A stretch of 64,000 nucleotides of DNA. Source: Membranipora membranacea. Lineage: Eukaryota; Bryozoa; Gymnolaemata; Cheilostomatida; Membraniporidae. A program made the position numbers and the translations under genes. Shown here one piece after another: positions 1 to 11,043 of the stretch. The stretch covers positions 8,494,001 through 8,558,000 of the forward strand of contig OU612068.1 of assembly GCA_914767715.1 (NCBI GenBank), in the 5' to 3' direction. A model generated the notes under the pieces. That model did no database searches, was not told where the DNA came from, and saw only the letters and a list, made by a program, of their open reading frames with translations. How positions within the stretch are numbered: the stretch's first letter is position 1; every line of letters begins with the position of its first letter.

Positions 1-280
1 AAAAACAATTTGCATTATACATAAACTGATTCGAGAAGGTTCAGCCCACCAAGTCAGGTATAAAGGTGTACACATTGAGCTTGGAGTTATGTCCTTTAAG
101 TGAACGGGGACTCAACTACTGCTATTACTTAATAATTTGGTAAACTAAAAACTGCAATACAATCGATAGGCAGGATATCTGTGTTACATTCCTTTCACTA
201 AGTCAGAGGTCTCAAAAATAAAATAAACTCTGCAAAAATGATGCAATCTGTCAAGATTGCTCGAGTCATGATACCCTCAC

Positions 281-412
281 CCAACAGTATAATTATCAGA
301 TGGTGAGAGTTGCTGGCTTCTCCAGAAATTTGGCGCATCCAGAATTGTAGAGCTGAATTTTGTTGAAGCGTCCAAGAATGGTACAAAGCATCTGAGAAAT
401 ATGGTGATTCAC
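281..412 (-). CDS. Exon C of unrecognised minus-strand gene (copy A)
   Basis: A 132-nt exon bounded on the minus strand by a TTTCAG acceptor and a G|GTGAGG donor. It is phase 1 at both ends, so it joins in frame to the exon at 1006-1047. The open frame encodes about 44 residues, with GESPYFSDALYHSW near the start and WMRQISGEASNSHH toward the end. Copy B (46712-46843) is nearly identical but carries an in-frame TAG. The preserved splice sites and frame suggest a real or recently real exon. I do not recognise the domain. The next exon would lie outside the left edge of the window. Confidence 0.55.
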
Positions 413-1005
413 CTGAAACAGAAAATAAAAGCCACTTTTATTTACAAAGAATTTCATCAGTCAAGTTATAAAGAATCGCTTCAGTCAAGTCCAGTGTAAG
501 TCACTCAATTCAGACTCCAGGGGACCAAAGAAATTGTTTATAATTATGATCTTGTTTTACTCGAGGAATTTTCAACAGAGTGGGCGTATTCCAGGGTATT
601 GACAGACAGACTTTCTTTTCAACAAAAATAATCATTCCATTTGCCGTATTGTATTATGCGAGTGGTCATGGAAATACAACTGAATATGGAGTTACTTTCT
701 TCTTTAGTCAGAGAAGACAACTTCCCATTACAGTTACAACTTCAAATTAACAGGGTCTAAAGGCCATTGGCTGAGCTGGGACCACATTCAGGTGTCTGAA
801 TTGTCGGGAATTTCGTATTTACAGGAGTCAAATTAACCAACTTACATTAAAACATTCTAAGAAAAAGTGTTGTCAAAGAACTTTAACATTAAATCGACCT
901 TTTCACTGTGTAACAGAGAGACTGTGTTACACAAATCATTGCGATGCGAAGGATTGTCTTACATCATGTTCCAGTCTCGCTGAATAAATCCCTCTCTCCC
1001 TTCAC

Positions 1006-1047
1006 CTTGTAAGTTTAGTACGATGAGGTTGCTAGTAGCTGTCATCT
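1006..1047 (-). CDS. Exon B of unrecognised minus-strand gene (copy A)
   Basis: A short 42-nt exon, phase 1-1, encoding EMTATSNLIVLNLQ. The donor is AAG|GTGAAGG. Two acceptors are possible: TTTCAG ten bases upstream, or AAACAG directly before the exon. Only the second gives a phase compatible with the preceding exon A; the first puts a TGA in frame, so I chose the second. Copy B (47433-47474) keeps the same splice signals and an open frame. It joins seamlessly to exon C, giving NLQ-GESPYFS across the junction. Confidence 0.45.
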
Positions 1048-1357
1048 CTGTTTCAGACTGAAACCAAAAGATTGACTAATGCAAGGAAAATAAAGAACAA
1101 AGGGAAACAATCAGCAAATTTATAAAGATTTCTGCTCCAATCTCAAATGTCATTACTTCAAACTGTTGGCACACTTTCTTTCATGATGATTATCAGCTAA
1201 AACCAACCTGGTGTCATCATAGTCTAAGTGGTCAAATTCAGCACTGTTGGTGATGATACAATTATACTACCATCAAGCCAGGAAGATGTGTGCACTTTAA
1301 CTTGTTACAACTGCATTCCAACATACTCTCATCAAGGAAACAAGTCTCTTCTCTTAC

Positions 1358-1498
1358 CTAAGGATGGTAGTTTTCCGACAGATAACTTGGATAGTTCATC
1401 ATAATACAGTCCCATGTAGTTATCGAACCCATCACCGTCTAGATCATCAGATCTTATTCTGATGGTCTCCCTAGTATTCTTTGATTTCTTCTCAGATC
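1358..1498 (-). CDS. Exon A of unrecognised minus-strand gene (copy A)
   Basis: A 141-nt exon with acceptor TTTTAG and donor TTAG|GTAAGAG, phase 1-1, open throughout. It encodes a charged stretch (GSEKKSKNTRET) followed by RSDDLDGDGFDNYMGLYYDE. The acidic, tyrosine-rich part looks like a cytoplasmic tail with YxxL/YYDEL-type motifs; that is an inference. Degenerate relatives lie at 2890-3021 and 3968-4104, so this exon type was tandemly amplified. In copy B (47783-47932) a 9-bp insertion introduces stops. Confidence 0.55.
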
Positions 1499-2090
1499 CT
1501 AAAACGATAACGGAACATAATATTAGAACCTTTTAATAATATTACAATGTAGGAACTCCCACAGACCAAGTTTACCTGCATTCAAAACTGCTATTCCCTA
1601 CCGCTAAAACGTAGAAGTGGAGCAAACAAGAATGCATGCAAAGGTGACTCAACATGATCTAGGACTCCTTGCACAAGGGCCTTTGAAATGATTTAATTTC
1701 ATGTATGCTTTAGCGTTCTATCACATAACTCCACAACTAGGCCAAAATTCTCAAGACTAAACAAGGAAAAAATGATTGATGAATGTTCAATTGTAATGGC
1801 CTTGGATTGCAGTCTATGAACTCAAATTCAACGTGAAGATGATTGGAAAAAAGGGGCAACATGATAAAATAATCATCTAACACTGTAAAAAACTTAACTG
1901 TAGCATATAAATGGTGAAGAAGACAAGACAATCAGGCGCGATAACCAACTGAACTGCTTTTTTCCTGCTCGTTTTGATGATGATTGGTGGATCTGATCTA
2001 TCCTACGATGTTTGGGTTCTTTAGTAGCCTCCGATTTGAAAAACTGCAAGCGTTGTTTTTAGGAACACACGGTGACATATATTTGCTGCA

Positions 2091-2529
2091 CTTAATTGTG
2101 TGGCAATGTAATGTCATTGGAAGGTGTAGAAGCAATGATGCTATCATTGATTTACTGTCCATAATACAGGAATTTTGTTCAACTCGATCAATTTTTATTG
2201 GATTTTGAATTTGAAAATTGCTATACAATCAGCAGCATCTTGTTATCAACTTGATGCTATTTCTTCTTCAAGATTTTTAGCCTCAAAATTGAATCAAACT
2301 GTTCAGGACAAGCTGCTTAATCTATTGTAATTTTCAAACTCAAAATCCATTCAAAATTGATCGAGTTATCCACAAAAAACCTGGGTTTTGGACAGTAAAT
2401 CAATGATAGCATCATTGCTTCTACACTTTCCAATGTCGTTACGTTGCCCACATTTTAATGCCTCAGTGCCTTAATGCTGATTTTGCATATAGATTCCTTT
2501 CTAGGTTTATTATTAGGTCTATGGCTGCA
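2091..2529. mobile_element. Foldback (inverted-repeat) insertion in copy A
   Basis: The arms at about 2101-2237 and 2312-2450 are inverted copies of each other; the most conserved core runs through TGTAGAAGCAATGATGCTAT. The loop is ~75 bp. GCTGCA flanks the insert at 2085-2090 and 2524-2529, consistent with a short target-site duplication, and the corresponding point in copy B (~48605) has the flanks joined without the insert. There is no coding potential beyond short chance ORFs. It behaves as a non-autonomous foldback/MITE-like element, but the arms do not reach the ends, so the superfamily is unclear. Confidence 0.65.
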
Positions 2530-2889
2530 TCTTATCACTGTGCTGGTAATTATTTTCTGATTAAATTCCCGAAACTGTCATAAATAAGGAGAATTAGAAT
2601 ATAAACATTTTCAAAGAATATTTGAGGAGAGAGACGCCCCCATAGACATAGTATATTAAGTCTATGGTCGCCTCTGACAATATGTATGCAGGGCATAAAA
2701 ACTTCACTGATCCTACAAGCTCAGAGCTATAATTCCATTTAGATTAAACTGATATTTTGCCATGATAGATTTTCTCTTTTTTTGCATTTGGAATAAGTAT
2801 AACTTATAAGTACTGACAGTGACAACCTGTATCATCTATTAACGCTATGACTATTATTATGTGCTTTTGGGGAAACAAGACCTCCTTAC

Positions 2890-3021
2890 CTGAAATCTGG
2901 TCTGTTAACTGATGAGATGGATTGTCTATCGTGAAACACTCGATGGTAATCATCAAGCCCATCATCATACTCAGATCGCCTCTCTTTGACTCCTTGGTAT
3001 TCTTTGCTGTCTTCTCAAATC
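2890..3021 (-). pseudogene. Degenerate paralogue of exon A
   Basis: The acceptor TTTCAG and donor TTTCAG|GTAAGG are kept, and the length is 132 nt. The frame homologous to exon A is broken: the front half aligns in one frame, and the back half (RRSEYDDGLDDYHR) in another. A phase-1 reading across the whole exon is still open, so expression cannot be excluded. Its copy B partner lies near 49192-49330. Confidence 0.45.
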
Positions 3022-3406
3022 CTGAAAGAAGAACGAAACAGACATTTATGATAATGTTTTAATGTTGGGATGCCCAGCACAAGGGCCATCTCAATGAGTA
3101 AATTTTACATCATTGAGAATGCCCTCATGCTGGGAGTATTATTTTTACCCATGCTTTAGTATCATATGACAGCACAACTAGGCTAATTCATCAAGACTAG
3201 GAAACAAAATGTTTAACAAAACGAGGGAAAAATGATTCATGAATTTGCAACTGTCATGACCTTGGATTGCAGTCAAGAAACTGAAATTCAACGCGAAGAT
3301 AATTTTGAAAAAAAGGGCAACATTATAACATATTTATCGTTCAATGTAACAAGTTAAATTGTAACATATAAAAGGTGAAGCAGACGAAACAATCAGACGC
3401 CATTAC

Positions 3407-3553
3407 CAACCAAGCAGGGGGTGTCTTTGGTCTGCTTTCTTCCTGCTTGCATTGATGATTGGTGGATTCTCTGTGATGAGATTCTGTGGATCTATCGCAA
3501 CTGATCTATCTCTCGACGTAACGATTATTTGGGATCCCTCCGAATTTCTCTTG
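3407..3553 (-). CDS. Exon D of unrecognised minus-strand gene (copy A)
   Basis: A 147-nt exon, with acceptor TTGTTGCAG and donor TTGGTTG|GTAATG, phase 2-2 and open. It encodes SEGSQIIVTSRDRSVAIDP and, near the end, SRKKADQRHPLLG. Relatives at 49679-49828 (open) and in degraded form at ~1950-2060, ~4310-4455 and ~48375-48550 show a repeatedly duplicated exon. No known domain is recognised; the lysine/arginine and serine content would suit a juxtamembrane or cytoplasmic region. Confidence 0.5.
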
Positions 3554-3967
3554 CTGCAACAAAGATAATAAGCATGGTAAAACGTTCGGAAAATATAACC
3601 AGAATTATCTTTGCTACATCTTATCACTGTGGGGTTAGCACTGCCGATTAAATTTGTGAAACCTTTGGAAAATAAAGAGAATTAGAGTATAAACATGTGA
3701 AATGGCTATTTTGAGGAGAGGCATGCCATTGTCAATATACATAAAGGGCATAACAACTTCACTGAGCCTTAATTAAACTTCAGAGAGGCACAATCCCAAA
3801 TAGATTTAACTTGTCTTTTGCCAAGATGGACTGTCTCTCTTGGATTTGGAATAAATTCAATTCATAAGTACTGACAGTGACAACATTTATCTGTCAGACC
3901 CCTGTCTGACAATTTAATAACACTTTTTCTATTATTACATGCTCTTTGGGAAACATGACTTCCTTAC

Positions 3968-4104
3968 CTAAAAGATGTTGGTCTTATAACTGATGAGTTT
4001 GAGAGTCTATCATGAAACATTCGATGGTGATTATTCAGCCCATCATCAACAATTCAGATCTTCTCCTGATTGACTCCCGGGTACACTTGCTTTCTCCTCA
4101 AATC
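3968..4104 (-). pseudogene. Frameshifted paralogue of exon A
   Basis: Splice signals resembling those of exon A remain (TTTCAG acceptor, GTAAGG donor), but the length, 137 nt, is not a multiple of three and an in-frame TGA lies in the middle. The residual homology is DDGLNNHHRMFHDR. It is a decayed member of the local exon array. Confidence 0.45.
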
Positions 4105-5025
4105 CTGAAAGAAGAATGAAACATAATATGTTATCAATAATTTTGCAATGTTGGACGCCCAGCAGGCCAGCACAAAAGGCCAGCTAAATATTTGCATGTC
4201 GCTTAGGCTTCTCTCACCTCCTAGCACATTTTGGGTGATACTTCAGGATTATTAAAGTGTGAAAAACACAGAGGCAGATAAAACAAGAAGGGCGTGTACC
4301 AATCGATCAGTGAGAGGAGGGATGGCTGCTTTTTCCTGCTGGTGTTGGTGATAGGTATCCAACATTATGTGCTGGGTTTCTGCTGACTTCTTGTTACTGA
4401 TCTGTATGTTGGCATGTGGATTTTTATACGTCTACCGTTTTCCTCATGCTACAAGCAAAATATTTGAAAATGTGCTGTGTGTTTTTAAGGAAAGCGATTA
4501 AGTGAAGACACACAATATTTGCAGCCTCCTAATAAAAATCTCATTCTGCTGAGCCTGAATAAAGTATTAAATCAGATCATCTGCTTTAAAGAAAAACAAA
4601 CTGTGGCATGTCACTATAAAACGGCTCTTCGAGAACGGCTTGCATTTTCACCTCACCTCACAGAACGGACGACCTCTGGGCTATAATTCCATACACATTA
4701 AACTTACCTCTTTCTAAGATGAACTTATTAGTACTGACAGTGACAACATTGATCTTACTGTAGATGCAAAACTAACTATATCGACCCATGCCTGTCACTT
4801 CTCGTCTGACAATGAAGTACCACTCATTAGAGTTTGAATTACCGCTCATGTACAATAGTGCGCAAGATCATGGAAAGATTCTTCTATTAACAGTGATTGC
4901 CGGATCAGTTATTTGAGACGTGGTGAAGAAGTTAGGTGATACACATTGTCACAACATTCAATACATGTATTGTTGTGATTGTGTCCACATGCTGAAATGT
5001 CATAAGGGGGAGTGAACCAAACAAC

Positions 5026-6060
5026 TGTTATATATACCTTGTGTTGATCCCTCTCTATTGAATAATATTCTTGTTATGTTTTGTATTTATAATGATAAAA
5101 ACTTGAAACGCTAGAATAACCAGCTTCCTTATAATAGTGTGTAAACACGTATTCTCATATGTTTTTATAAAACCACGGTTAATTTGCCCAAGTACATTTA
5201 GGACAGCTTTAAATACATTATGGACAGTTTTTCCAATGCGCCTATAAAAGGAGCGTCCTGGCTTTATGCATTATGATTTAGTTATCAGGCTTCATTGTGG
5301 ATGGTTGAATTGTGAGAGCAATAAACTGTTATTCACATAAGTTGTTTACATAACAAAATTGTCCTAAGTAACATTGAGGACTGAGCCTGGCCTAGTGTCT
5401 ATAATTCAGTCTCTTTTATCTTGGTATTACTATTAACAGCCTGGCCTAGTGCCTATAATTGTTAGAGTGGTGGCTTGCAGGATAATTCCACTGGTAATTA
5501 CTCCGCTGAGCACAAAGGGTGGTTGACTATGGTTGTAAGCCTAGCTCCAATGCCTATAATTTACATCATAGCTTTTCCATTCTTCGCAGTTGCAGAGGTT
5601 TGACTATAGTTGTAAGCCTGGCTTCAATGCCTATAATTTACGTCATAGCTTTTCCTTTCTTCGCAGTCTCAGCAGTTTAACTATAGTTGTAGGCCTGGCT
5701 CCCATGCCTATAATCTACAACATAGATATTCACATCTTCGCAAGTGGCGATATTATTGGCAAATTGACTGCATTTATTGCAATATAGGTCATTGAAATCT
5801 CTGCAGTGAGTAAGGAGGCTAAACGTCTAGACAACCCCTCATTGAGAGTTACTGTAATTGTTGAGGTGAGAGCCAATACTCACTGGATTATCAATTGGGC
5901 TTCGTTTAAGCCGGATTGAGTTGCATAACGGGTTGGCATCTCGGTCAGTGTGCTTGAATAGACACTGAAGCTTTCTTGTTTTGGTGGATTTATTAACCCT
6001 CATGCCTAAGCTACCAAACTAATCACAAGAGGAGTGTAGTAATCAAGAAAATCCAGAACA
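5026..6060 (+). repeat. Putative 5' LTR of the old gypsy element
   Basis: The stretch starts TGTTATATAT where the copy A/copy B homology stops, and ends CA just before a primer-binding-like TGGTGGCAGCAGTGGGAT. It has a TATA box (TATAAAA, 5243-5249) and, about 70 bp on, an AATAAA (5320-5325), the normal order for LTR U3-R. From ~5390 to 5720 it holds four to five imperfect copies of a ~25-bp motif (CCTGGCCTAGTGCCTATAATT-like) related to the coding repeats downstream of pol. No matching 3' LTR was found, so the boundaries are inferred. Confidence 0.5.
5243..5325 (+). promoter_or_regulatory. LTR TATA box and polyadenylation signal
   Basis: TATAAAA at 5243-5249 is followed by GCAATAAACTG with AATAAA at 5320-5325. 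The order and spacing match an LTR promoter followed by the R-region poly(A) signal. Confidence 0.45.
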
Positions 6061-6396
6061 AATTGGTGGCAGCAGTGGGATCCTCCCCTGTTTCCTGAAT
6101 CCAGAGAGAATCTGGAGAATATTATTAGAAAAATTAACTCAGCTCAGTCGTCAACAGAACAACAGAGCCATACTTCAACAGTTCTCATTGGACGGACAAA
6201 TTCTCAATCCTTTACATCATTGTGTTGGTGAGTGTATCACGTTGCTATCAATTTGACCGTTGATCTCCAGTTCCCTGGCCCTAGGTGCCTGTGAGACTGC
6301 GATTTTTTTAAAAATAACGCCTGACCACAGTGTCTCTAATGTTATTCAAATAGGTCAATTGAGAACAGTAGTGATATCAACATCGCGTTTTAAGGA

Positions 6397-7250
6397 TTGG
6401 CCACACATATTGACACTCCAAATATGACAACCACAAGGAGCCAAGGTGCAGCAGGAGATGCACTCTCAGAAGGTGCACACATTGAGAAACTTTCTGCTGT
6501 CATGGAGAGAATTTTGGAGAGGCTACCTCCACAAACAGAGCTATCTGAAAGATTTAAAGTACCGAAATTTGACGGTCAGACAAAGGTTGAGCATTTCATT
6601 CATCAGTTCACTGATGTAAAACAAGCAAGCAACTGGAATGGGCAGGCAGGCACAATTCATCTACAAGAAGCCCTACAAGGAACAGCGCTAGATTGTGGGA
6701 AATATGACACCACAGAGCTGATCATGGGCGCCTTACGCTCAAAATTTGGCTATCAAAAGAATATAAGACTAAATTACAGGACCATGCTTCCTTAGTGGAA
6801 AGTTTGGTTGATACCGCATATCCAGATATGCCATGGCAGTTCTTGAGTGACATGGCACTGGATGCATTCATGTCCTCCCTTGGTAATAGAGAACTACAGA
6901 GACACCTCTTAGCCGTACCAACACCGAATATGGATGCCGCTGTAAGAGCAGGGAATGACTACTTACAAATCCCTCCTACTGCAAACAGGTACCATGCGTG
7001 TACCCTAGAGCCTAGACGATTCTAATGAAGAGATAGACACCCTAACACAAGAAGATCCTATCTTGAAAGCTATTCAAGACATATCTAATCAAATACAAAT
7101 AATGGGCAGTCGTGTGGCATGATTAGAGAGACAGAAACCAAACCAGTCCTTTCCCCAGCGAAGAGCTGATGGGGAGGGCATGAGGAGCATGGAGTGCTGG
7201 ACATGAGGAAGAAATGGGCATGTTTTTCGAGATTGCCCAGAACATAGACG
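6397..7250 (+). pseudogene. gag remnant of the old gypsy element
   Basis: Two overlapping frames (6397-6795, then 6795-7025) encode a Gag-like protein: FKVPKFDGQTKVEHFI near residue 50, followed by EALQGTAL and ALRSKFG. A frameshift at ~6795 separates them. A CCHC zinc knuckle follows at about 7195-7236 (CWT..GRNGHVFRDC), but the second cysteine codon is TGA at 7204-7206. Gag would package RNA into particles; this copy cannot. Confidence 0.7.
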
Positions 7251-7559
7251 AACATCGGGAAACGAGTCGCATCCACGAAACCATTAAAAAACCTCCCAGG
7301 TGGACGCTCTGACAAGCAGGGTGAAAAATCATACGAAAAGACTACACCAAGTTGCTGAAATCAAAATACCTGAAACAACAACAAGGAGTGATGGATTATG
7401 GAAACCACAACATACTAGCTGGCTGGCTGCACAACCAACTTACTGTCAAAAGACACCTTCAATCGATTACCTCGCAGATTACAAACCCAACTACAGCCCC
7501 ATGGTTCTCATGGAAAAAAGGCAGATGGGACAACCCTTCCATTTCTCGGCTTGATACGC

Positions 7560-7991
7560 CTCAACTGCCGACTGAGAGATGTCGCTGTAGATACAACTTT
7601 TGTGGTGTGTGAAATCAGTCAAGATGCAATAATTGGCATGCCGTTCCTGATAGAACATTAATGTTCTGTCACGTTTGACCAGTCAAAGTTGACTGTAGCT
7701 GGAAAACAACTGACATGCACAAACAGATATGGAGATCCACTTAACAGCACCATACAGGCTACAAAAACCACCATACTACCGGCATCATCTGAAGTAATGT
7801 TAACCTGTCGAGTGACAACCAACTGCAGTGGCCGGATCGGAATCGTTGAAGGAAATGACAGATGCCTGTTAGCTACAAGTTTAAATCAGCCTAGCCCTAA
7901 AAGACACATCCTTGTCAGAGCATTTAACCCAGAGGACAGACCCCTAAAACTGAAAACAGGGACTGTCATTGGATCTTTTACAACAGTATGA
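7560..7991 (+). pseudogene. Protease-region remnant of the old gypsy element
   Basis: After frameshifts, the stretch encodes RDVAVDTTFVVCEI and IIGMPFL, which match the second half of a retropepsin (the conserved ILG/IIG strand before the linker to RT). A stop lies at ~7659-7661. The 7689-7991 frame continues with a 100-residue linker typical of gypsy elements. The DSG/DTG active site is not visible in frame. Confidence 0.5.
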
Positions 7992-8281
7992 GGATCAAAA
8001 CACCAAACAATAAGTCCAAGAATGTCAGAGTAGACAGTCTAAGGTGCCAGAACACCTAAAAGACCTCCTGACAGGTACTATGGATGCTTGTCCAAAAGAG
8101 TCCAAAGGAGCAGACAACTAAAACACAGTTGCCAAACAAATATGCCGATGTGTTCAGCAAAGGAAACGATGATATGGGCGATACTATGCTGGTAGAGCAT
8201 GAAATTCCCATAATACCAGGTACCACACCTATAAACCAGGCAGCGAGGCATCTGGGACCATAAAAAGAAATCGAGGTTGAA

Positions 8282-8866
8282 AAACACTAGTCGAGCCAGC
8301 TGACAGTCCTTGGAGAGCCCCGGTAGTCTTAGTCAGGAAGAAAGACAACTCCTAACAATTCTGCATAGATTACAGACAGCTCAATTCTGTTACAAAACAT
8401 GATGCATACCCACTTCCAAGGATAGATGAAAGCTTGGACGCCCTAGCTGGAAGTCAAATTTTTAGCACGCTAGATTTAATAAGCGACTATTGGCAAGTAC
8501 CTCTCAACAAAGATGCACAAGAGAAGTCTGCATTTGTAACCAGAAGTGGTCTGTGGAAGTGGACGGTACTTCCTTTTGGCCTAACATCTGCACCTGCCAC
8601 CTTTCAGAGGCTTACGGAGAGAGTTTTATATGGACTACATTGGAAAACTCTACTACTGTATCGAGATGATGTCATAGTGACATCTCTCGAATTCCAGACA
8701 GAATTGTAGAAAGACTGTCCGAAGTTTCACAACGGTTTCCAGAAGCAGGCCTCAAACTCAAACCAGGGAAATGCGAACTTTTCCGCACTGAAGTGAAATA
8801 TCTAGGACATGTCATAAATTCGGAAGGTATAACCACAGACTCAAACAAAACACGGGCTGTAGAAGA
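8282..8866 (+). pseudogene. Reverse transcriptase remnant of the old gypsy element
   Basis: The usual RT order is visible: [41 protein letters not shown] (first catalytic Asp), [14 protein letters not shown], then YRDDVIV, in which the usual YLDD/YVDD second residue is Arg. A TAA interrupts block two (~8355), and the frame breaks again after 8709. Inactive. Confidence 0.8.
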
Positions 8867-9682
8867 GTGGCCGCCCCTCACAACATAAAGAGCTTACAGG
8901 GTTTCCTGGGGACTGTAGGGTATTACCACCAATATGTGGAGAGTTTTGCCACAATAGCGAAACCATTTACAAGGCTGTCAGGGAAAAACAGTACCTGGAG
9001 TTGGGGAGATGCTGAAAAAGAAGCATTCCTAAAACTAAAGACGGCCCTAGTGCAAGCACCAATACTGCGATATCCAGATCCTAAACTACAATACATACTT
9101 GATACCGATGCTAGTAACGATGGGACCGGAGGAGTGCTTTCGCAACTAGAAAATGGAGAGGAGCGAGTAGTAGCTTACTTCAGTAAAACAGTTATAAATA
9201 CTGAAAGGAACTACTGTGTCACCCGTAAAGAGCTACTGGCTGTAGTACAAACAGTTAAAAACTTCAGACCTTATCTATATGGGAGGAAATTTACAGTCAG
9301 AACAGATCATGAATCACTACTATGGTTGTGCAGACGGAAAGAACCATCATGCCAAGTCGCGAGATGGCTTGAGTTACTTTCTGAATTCCACTTCAACAAA
9401 GAACATAGACCCGGCATAAAACATGGCAATGCAGATGGATTGAGCCATAAATGCAGCGACTGTAAACAATGTAGCAGAATACAAGAACGAGACGGAGGCC
9501 CTGATATAGAGACTATTATTCAGGAAATAATACAGCAAACCCCCGTTACTCCACTCATCCCATCTCCAATTGTCACAGAAAAGTTTGACTACCATGATGA
9601 TTGGGCAGATCAACACAACAAGAAATTCAGACACAGGATATGGTCGATATGCAACAAGCTCCGGGATCTTCTCTCTCACTAG
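8867..9682 (+). pseudogene. RNase H domain of the old gypsy element
   Basis: A 271-codon open block begins with the RT thumb/connection (SLQGFLGTVGYYHQYV) and carries an RNase H with TDASNDGTGGVLSQ, the helix TRKELLAVV, RTDHESLLWL, and the terminal GNADGLSH. All four acidic positions of RNase H are identifiable. It is the best-preserved part of the element, but lacks its neighbours in frame. Confidence 0.8.
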
Positions 9683-9799
9683 TTTACCAAGCCGTACAGA
9701 ACCAGACTCGATTAACAACTGAACAACTGAGGTGTGGGAGTTTTGAACTAATAACGGTACACAACCAATTGCCCCAGTTGTTTATTGACACAGACAACC

Positions 9800-11043
9800 T
9801 CCTCAAACTAAGAATCATTCACAATGGATCTTCAAGAGTATGTACAATTTGCCCGTCAACCATGAGGGAGATGTTATATGGAAAACCCATAGCCTTGCTC
9901 AATATGGAGTGGAAAAGACGCTTAACCGCCTCAGATTGGATTGGTATTGGCCTGGCATGACTTGGAGGTCAGAAAAGAGGTGCTCACTTGTGAACTGTGC
10001 CAGATAGGAAAAGGATGTAAACTTAACCAAACCGCCCAAGGAAGGAGGCAATTATTCAGTGGCAGACCCTGGCAGATGGTGGGAATAGACCTCCTTGGTC
10101 CGCTACCCAAGACAGAGAGAGGAAATCAATGGGTGGTTGTATTAACTGGCCATTTCACAAAATGGCAAGATGCTATTCCTCTAGCAGACTCCGTAACCAC
10201 AACTGTAGCAAACGCATTAGAGAAGCGAGTGTTCTGCTATATTGGTATCCCTGAACAAATTCACGGTGACCAAGGAGCTCAATTCGAGTCTAAACTTATG
10301 ACTGAACTCTATCTGCTGTGGAATGTAGAGAAAACACATACAACATCTTACCACCCTCAGGGCAATGGAGTGGTTGAGAGGAATAACCGCGTACTTGGGG
10401 ATGCATTACGGGCACTACTCATTGACAAAAATGAAGAGGAATGGGATATACTGCTTCCCCACCTAATGAGGGCTCTGAGAGCTGTTCCCCATTCCTTCAC
10501 TAAAGAAACTCTTAACTTCATGATGATGGGGAGAGAAACCAGACTACCGGATCATTTGATGTACTCCCCTCCATCCGAGGATTCATTTACCACAGAAAAA
10601 TGTAGTACTGAACTGAAATTAACTTAGAAAAAGTACACAACCTGATCAGAGAAACACAGCTGAAGCTCAGATCAGAAGACACATAAAAACCTCTATTGTT
10701 CAAACCTGGAGATTCGGTACTACTATCAAACAAGCAGAAGAGAAAAGGAGAAGTAAAAAAGTTGAAACCAAAGTTTATGGGACCCTACAAAGTGTTGCAG
10801 AGTTTTGACAACCACACCTACAAGATTAAGAAACTAGCAGATGGGAGAACAACTCTTGTTAATGAAATGAGATTGAAAAATTTCATATACAGCTCACATC
10901 ACCTTGAAGAGACACAAGAGGACCAACTAGAACCAGAATACACAGTTAGAAAACAAAGAAATCAGCAGAAACTCACAAACTTACAGACCGGGGCGGAAGA
11001 GGATGAAACCGGCCAACCTACGCAATTACGTCACAGCTTGTGA
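9800..11043 (+). pseudogene. Integrase remnant of the old gypsy element
   Basis: The HHCC zinc-binding part is frameshifted (a GVEKTLNRL block and WYWPGMTW, then CELCQIGKG). The core at 9941-10627 keeps the D,D,E residues: GIDLLGPLPK, HGDQGAQFES and GVVERNNR. After a stop at 10625, 10696-11043 encodes the C-terminal GPY module (KPKFMGPYKVLQSFDNHTYKI). The core would join element DNA to host DNA; it cannot be made as one protein here. Confidence 0.8.

Larger units (their letters stand above)
1..5023. repeat. Segmental duplication, copy A (partner 46016-51775)
   Basis: Long stretches match 46016-51775 in the same orientation, for example the opening ~180 bases, the exons near 281-412, 1006-1047 and 1358-1498, and the last block ending at ~5020. 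The copies differ by discrete insertions: copy A has a foldback insertion at 2091-2529; copy B has extra blocks near 46193-46600, 48680-48955 and 50755-51575. Homology stops just before 5026, where the 5' LTR of an old gypsy element begins, so the copy A boundary may have been set by that insertion. The unit also contains internal repeats of two exon types, so it was a tandem exon array before it was duplicated. Confidence 0.85.
5026..11043 (+). mobile_element. Old, degenerate Ty3/gypsy retrotransposon
   Basis: In order: LTR-like region, primer-binding-like site at ~6064-6081, Gag, zinc knuckle, protease region, reverse transcriptase, RNase H, integrase and a GPY-type integrase C-terminus. 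Stops and frameshifts separate these blocks, so it is non-functional. Its 3' end is unknown; the coding-like stretch at 11003-12274 may belong to it. Confidence 0.8.

Noticed and set aside
1998-2228. ORFs across the foldback arms
   Set aside because: Created by the inverted-repeat insertion; not conserved in copy B.
9374-9718. 114-codon minus-strand ORF
   Set aside because: It lies antisense to the RNase H/linker of the old gypsy element and shows no motif of its own.
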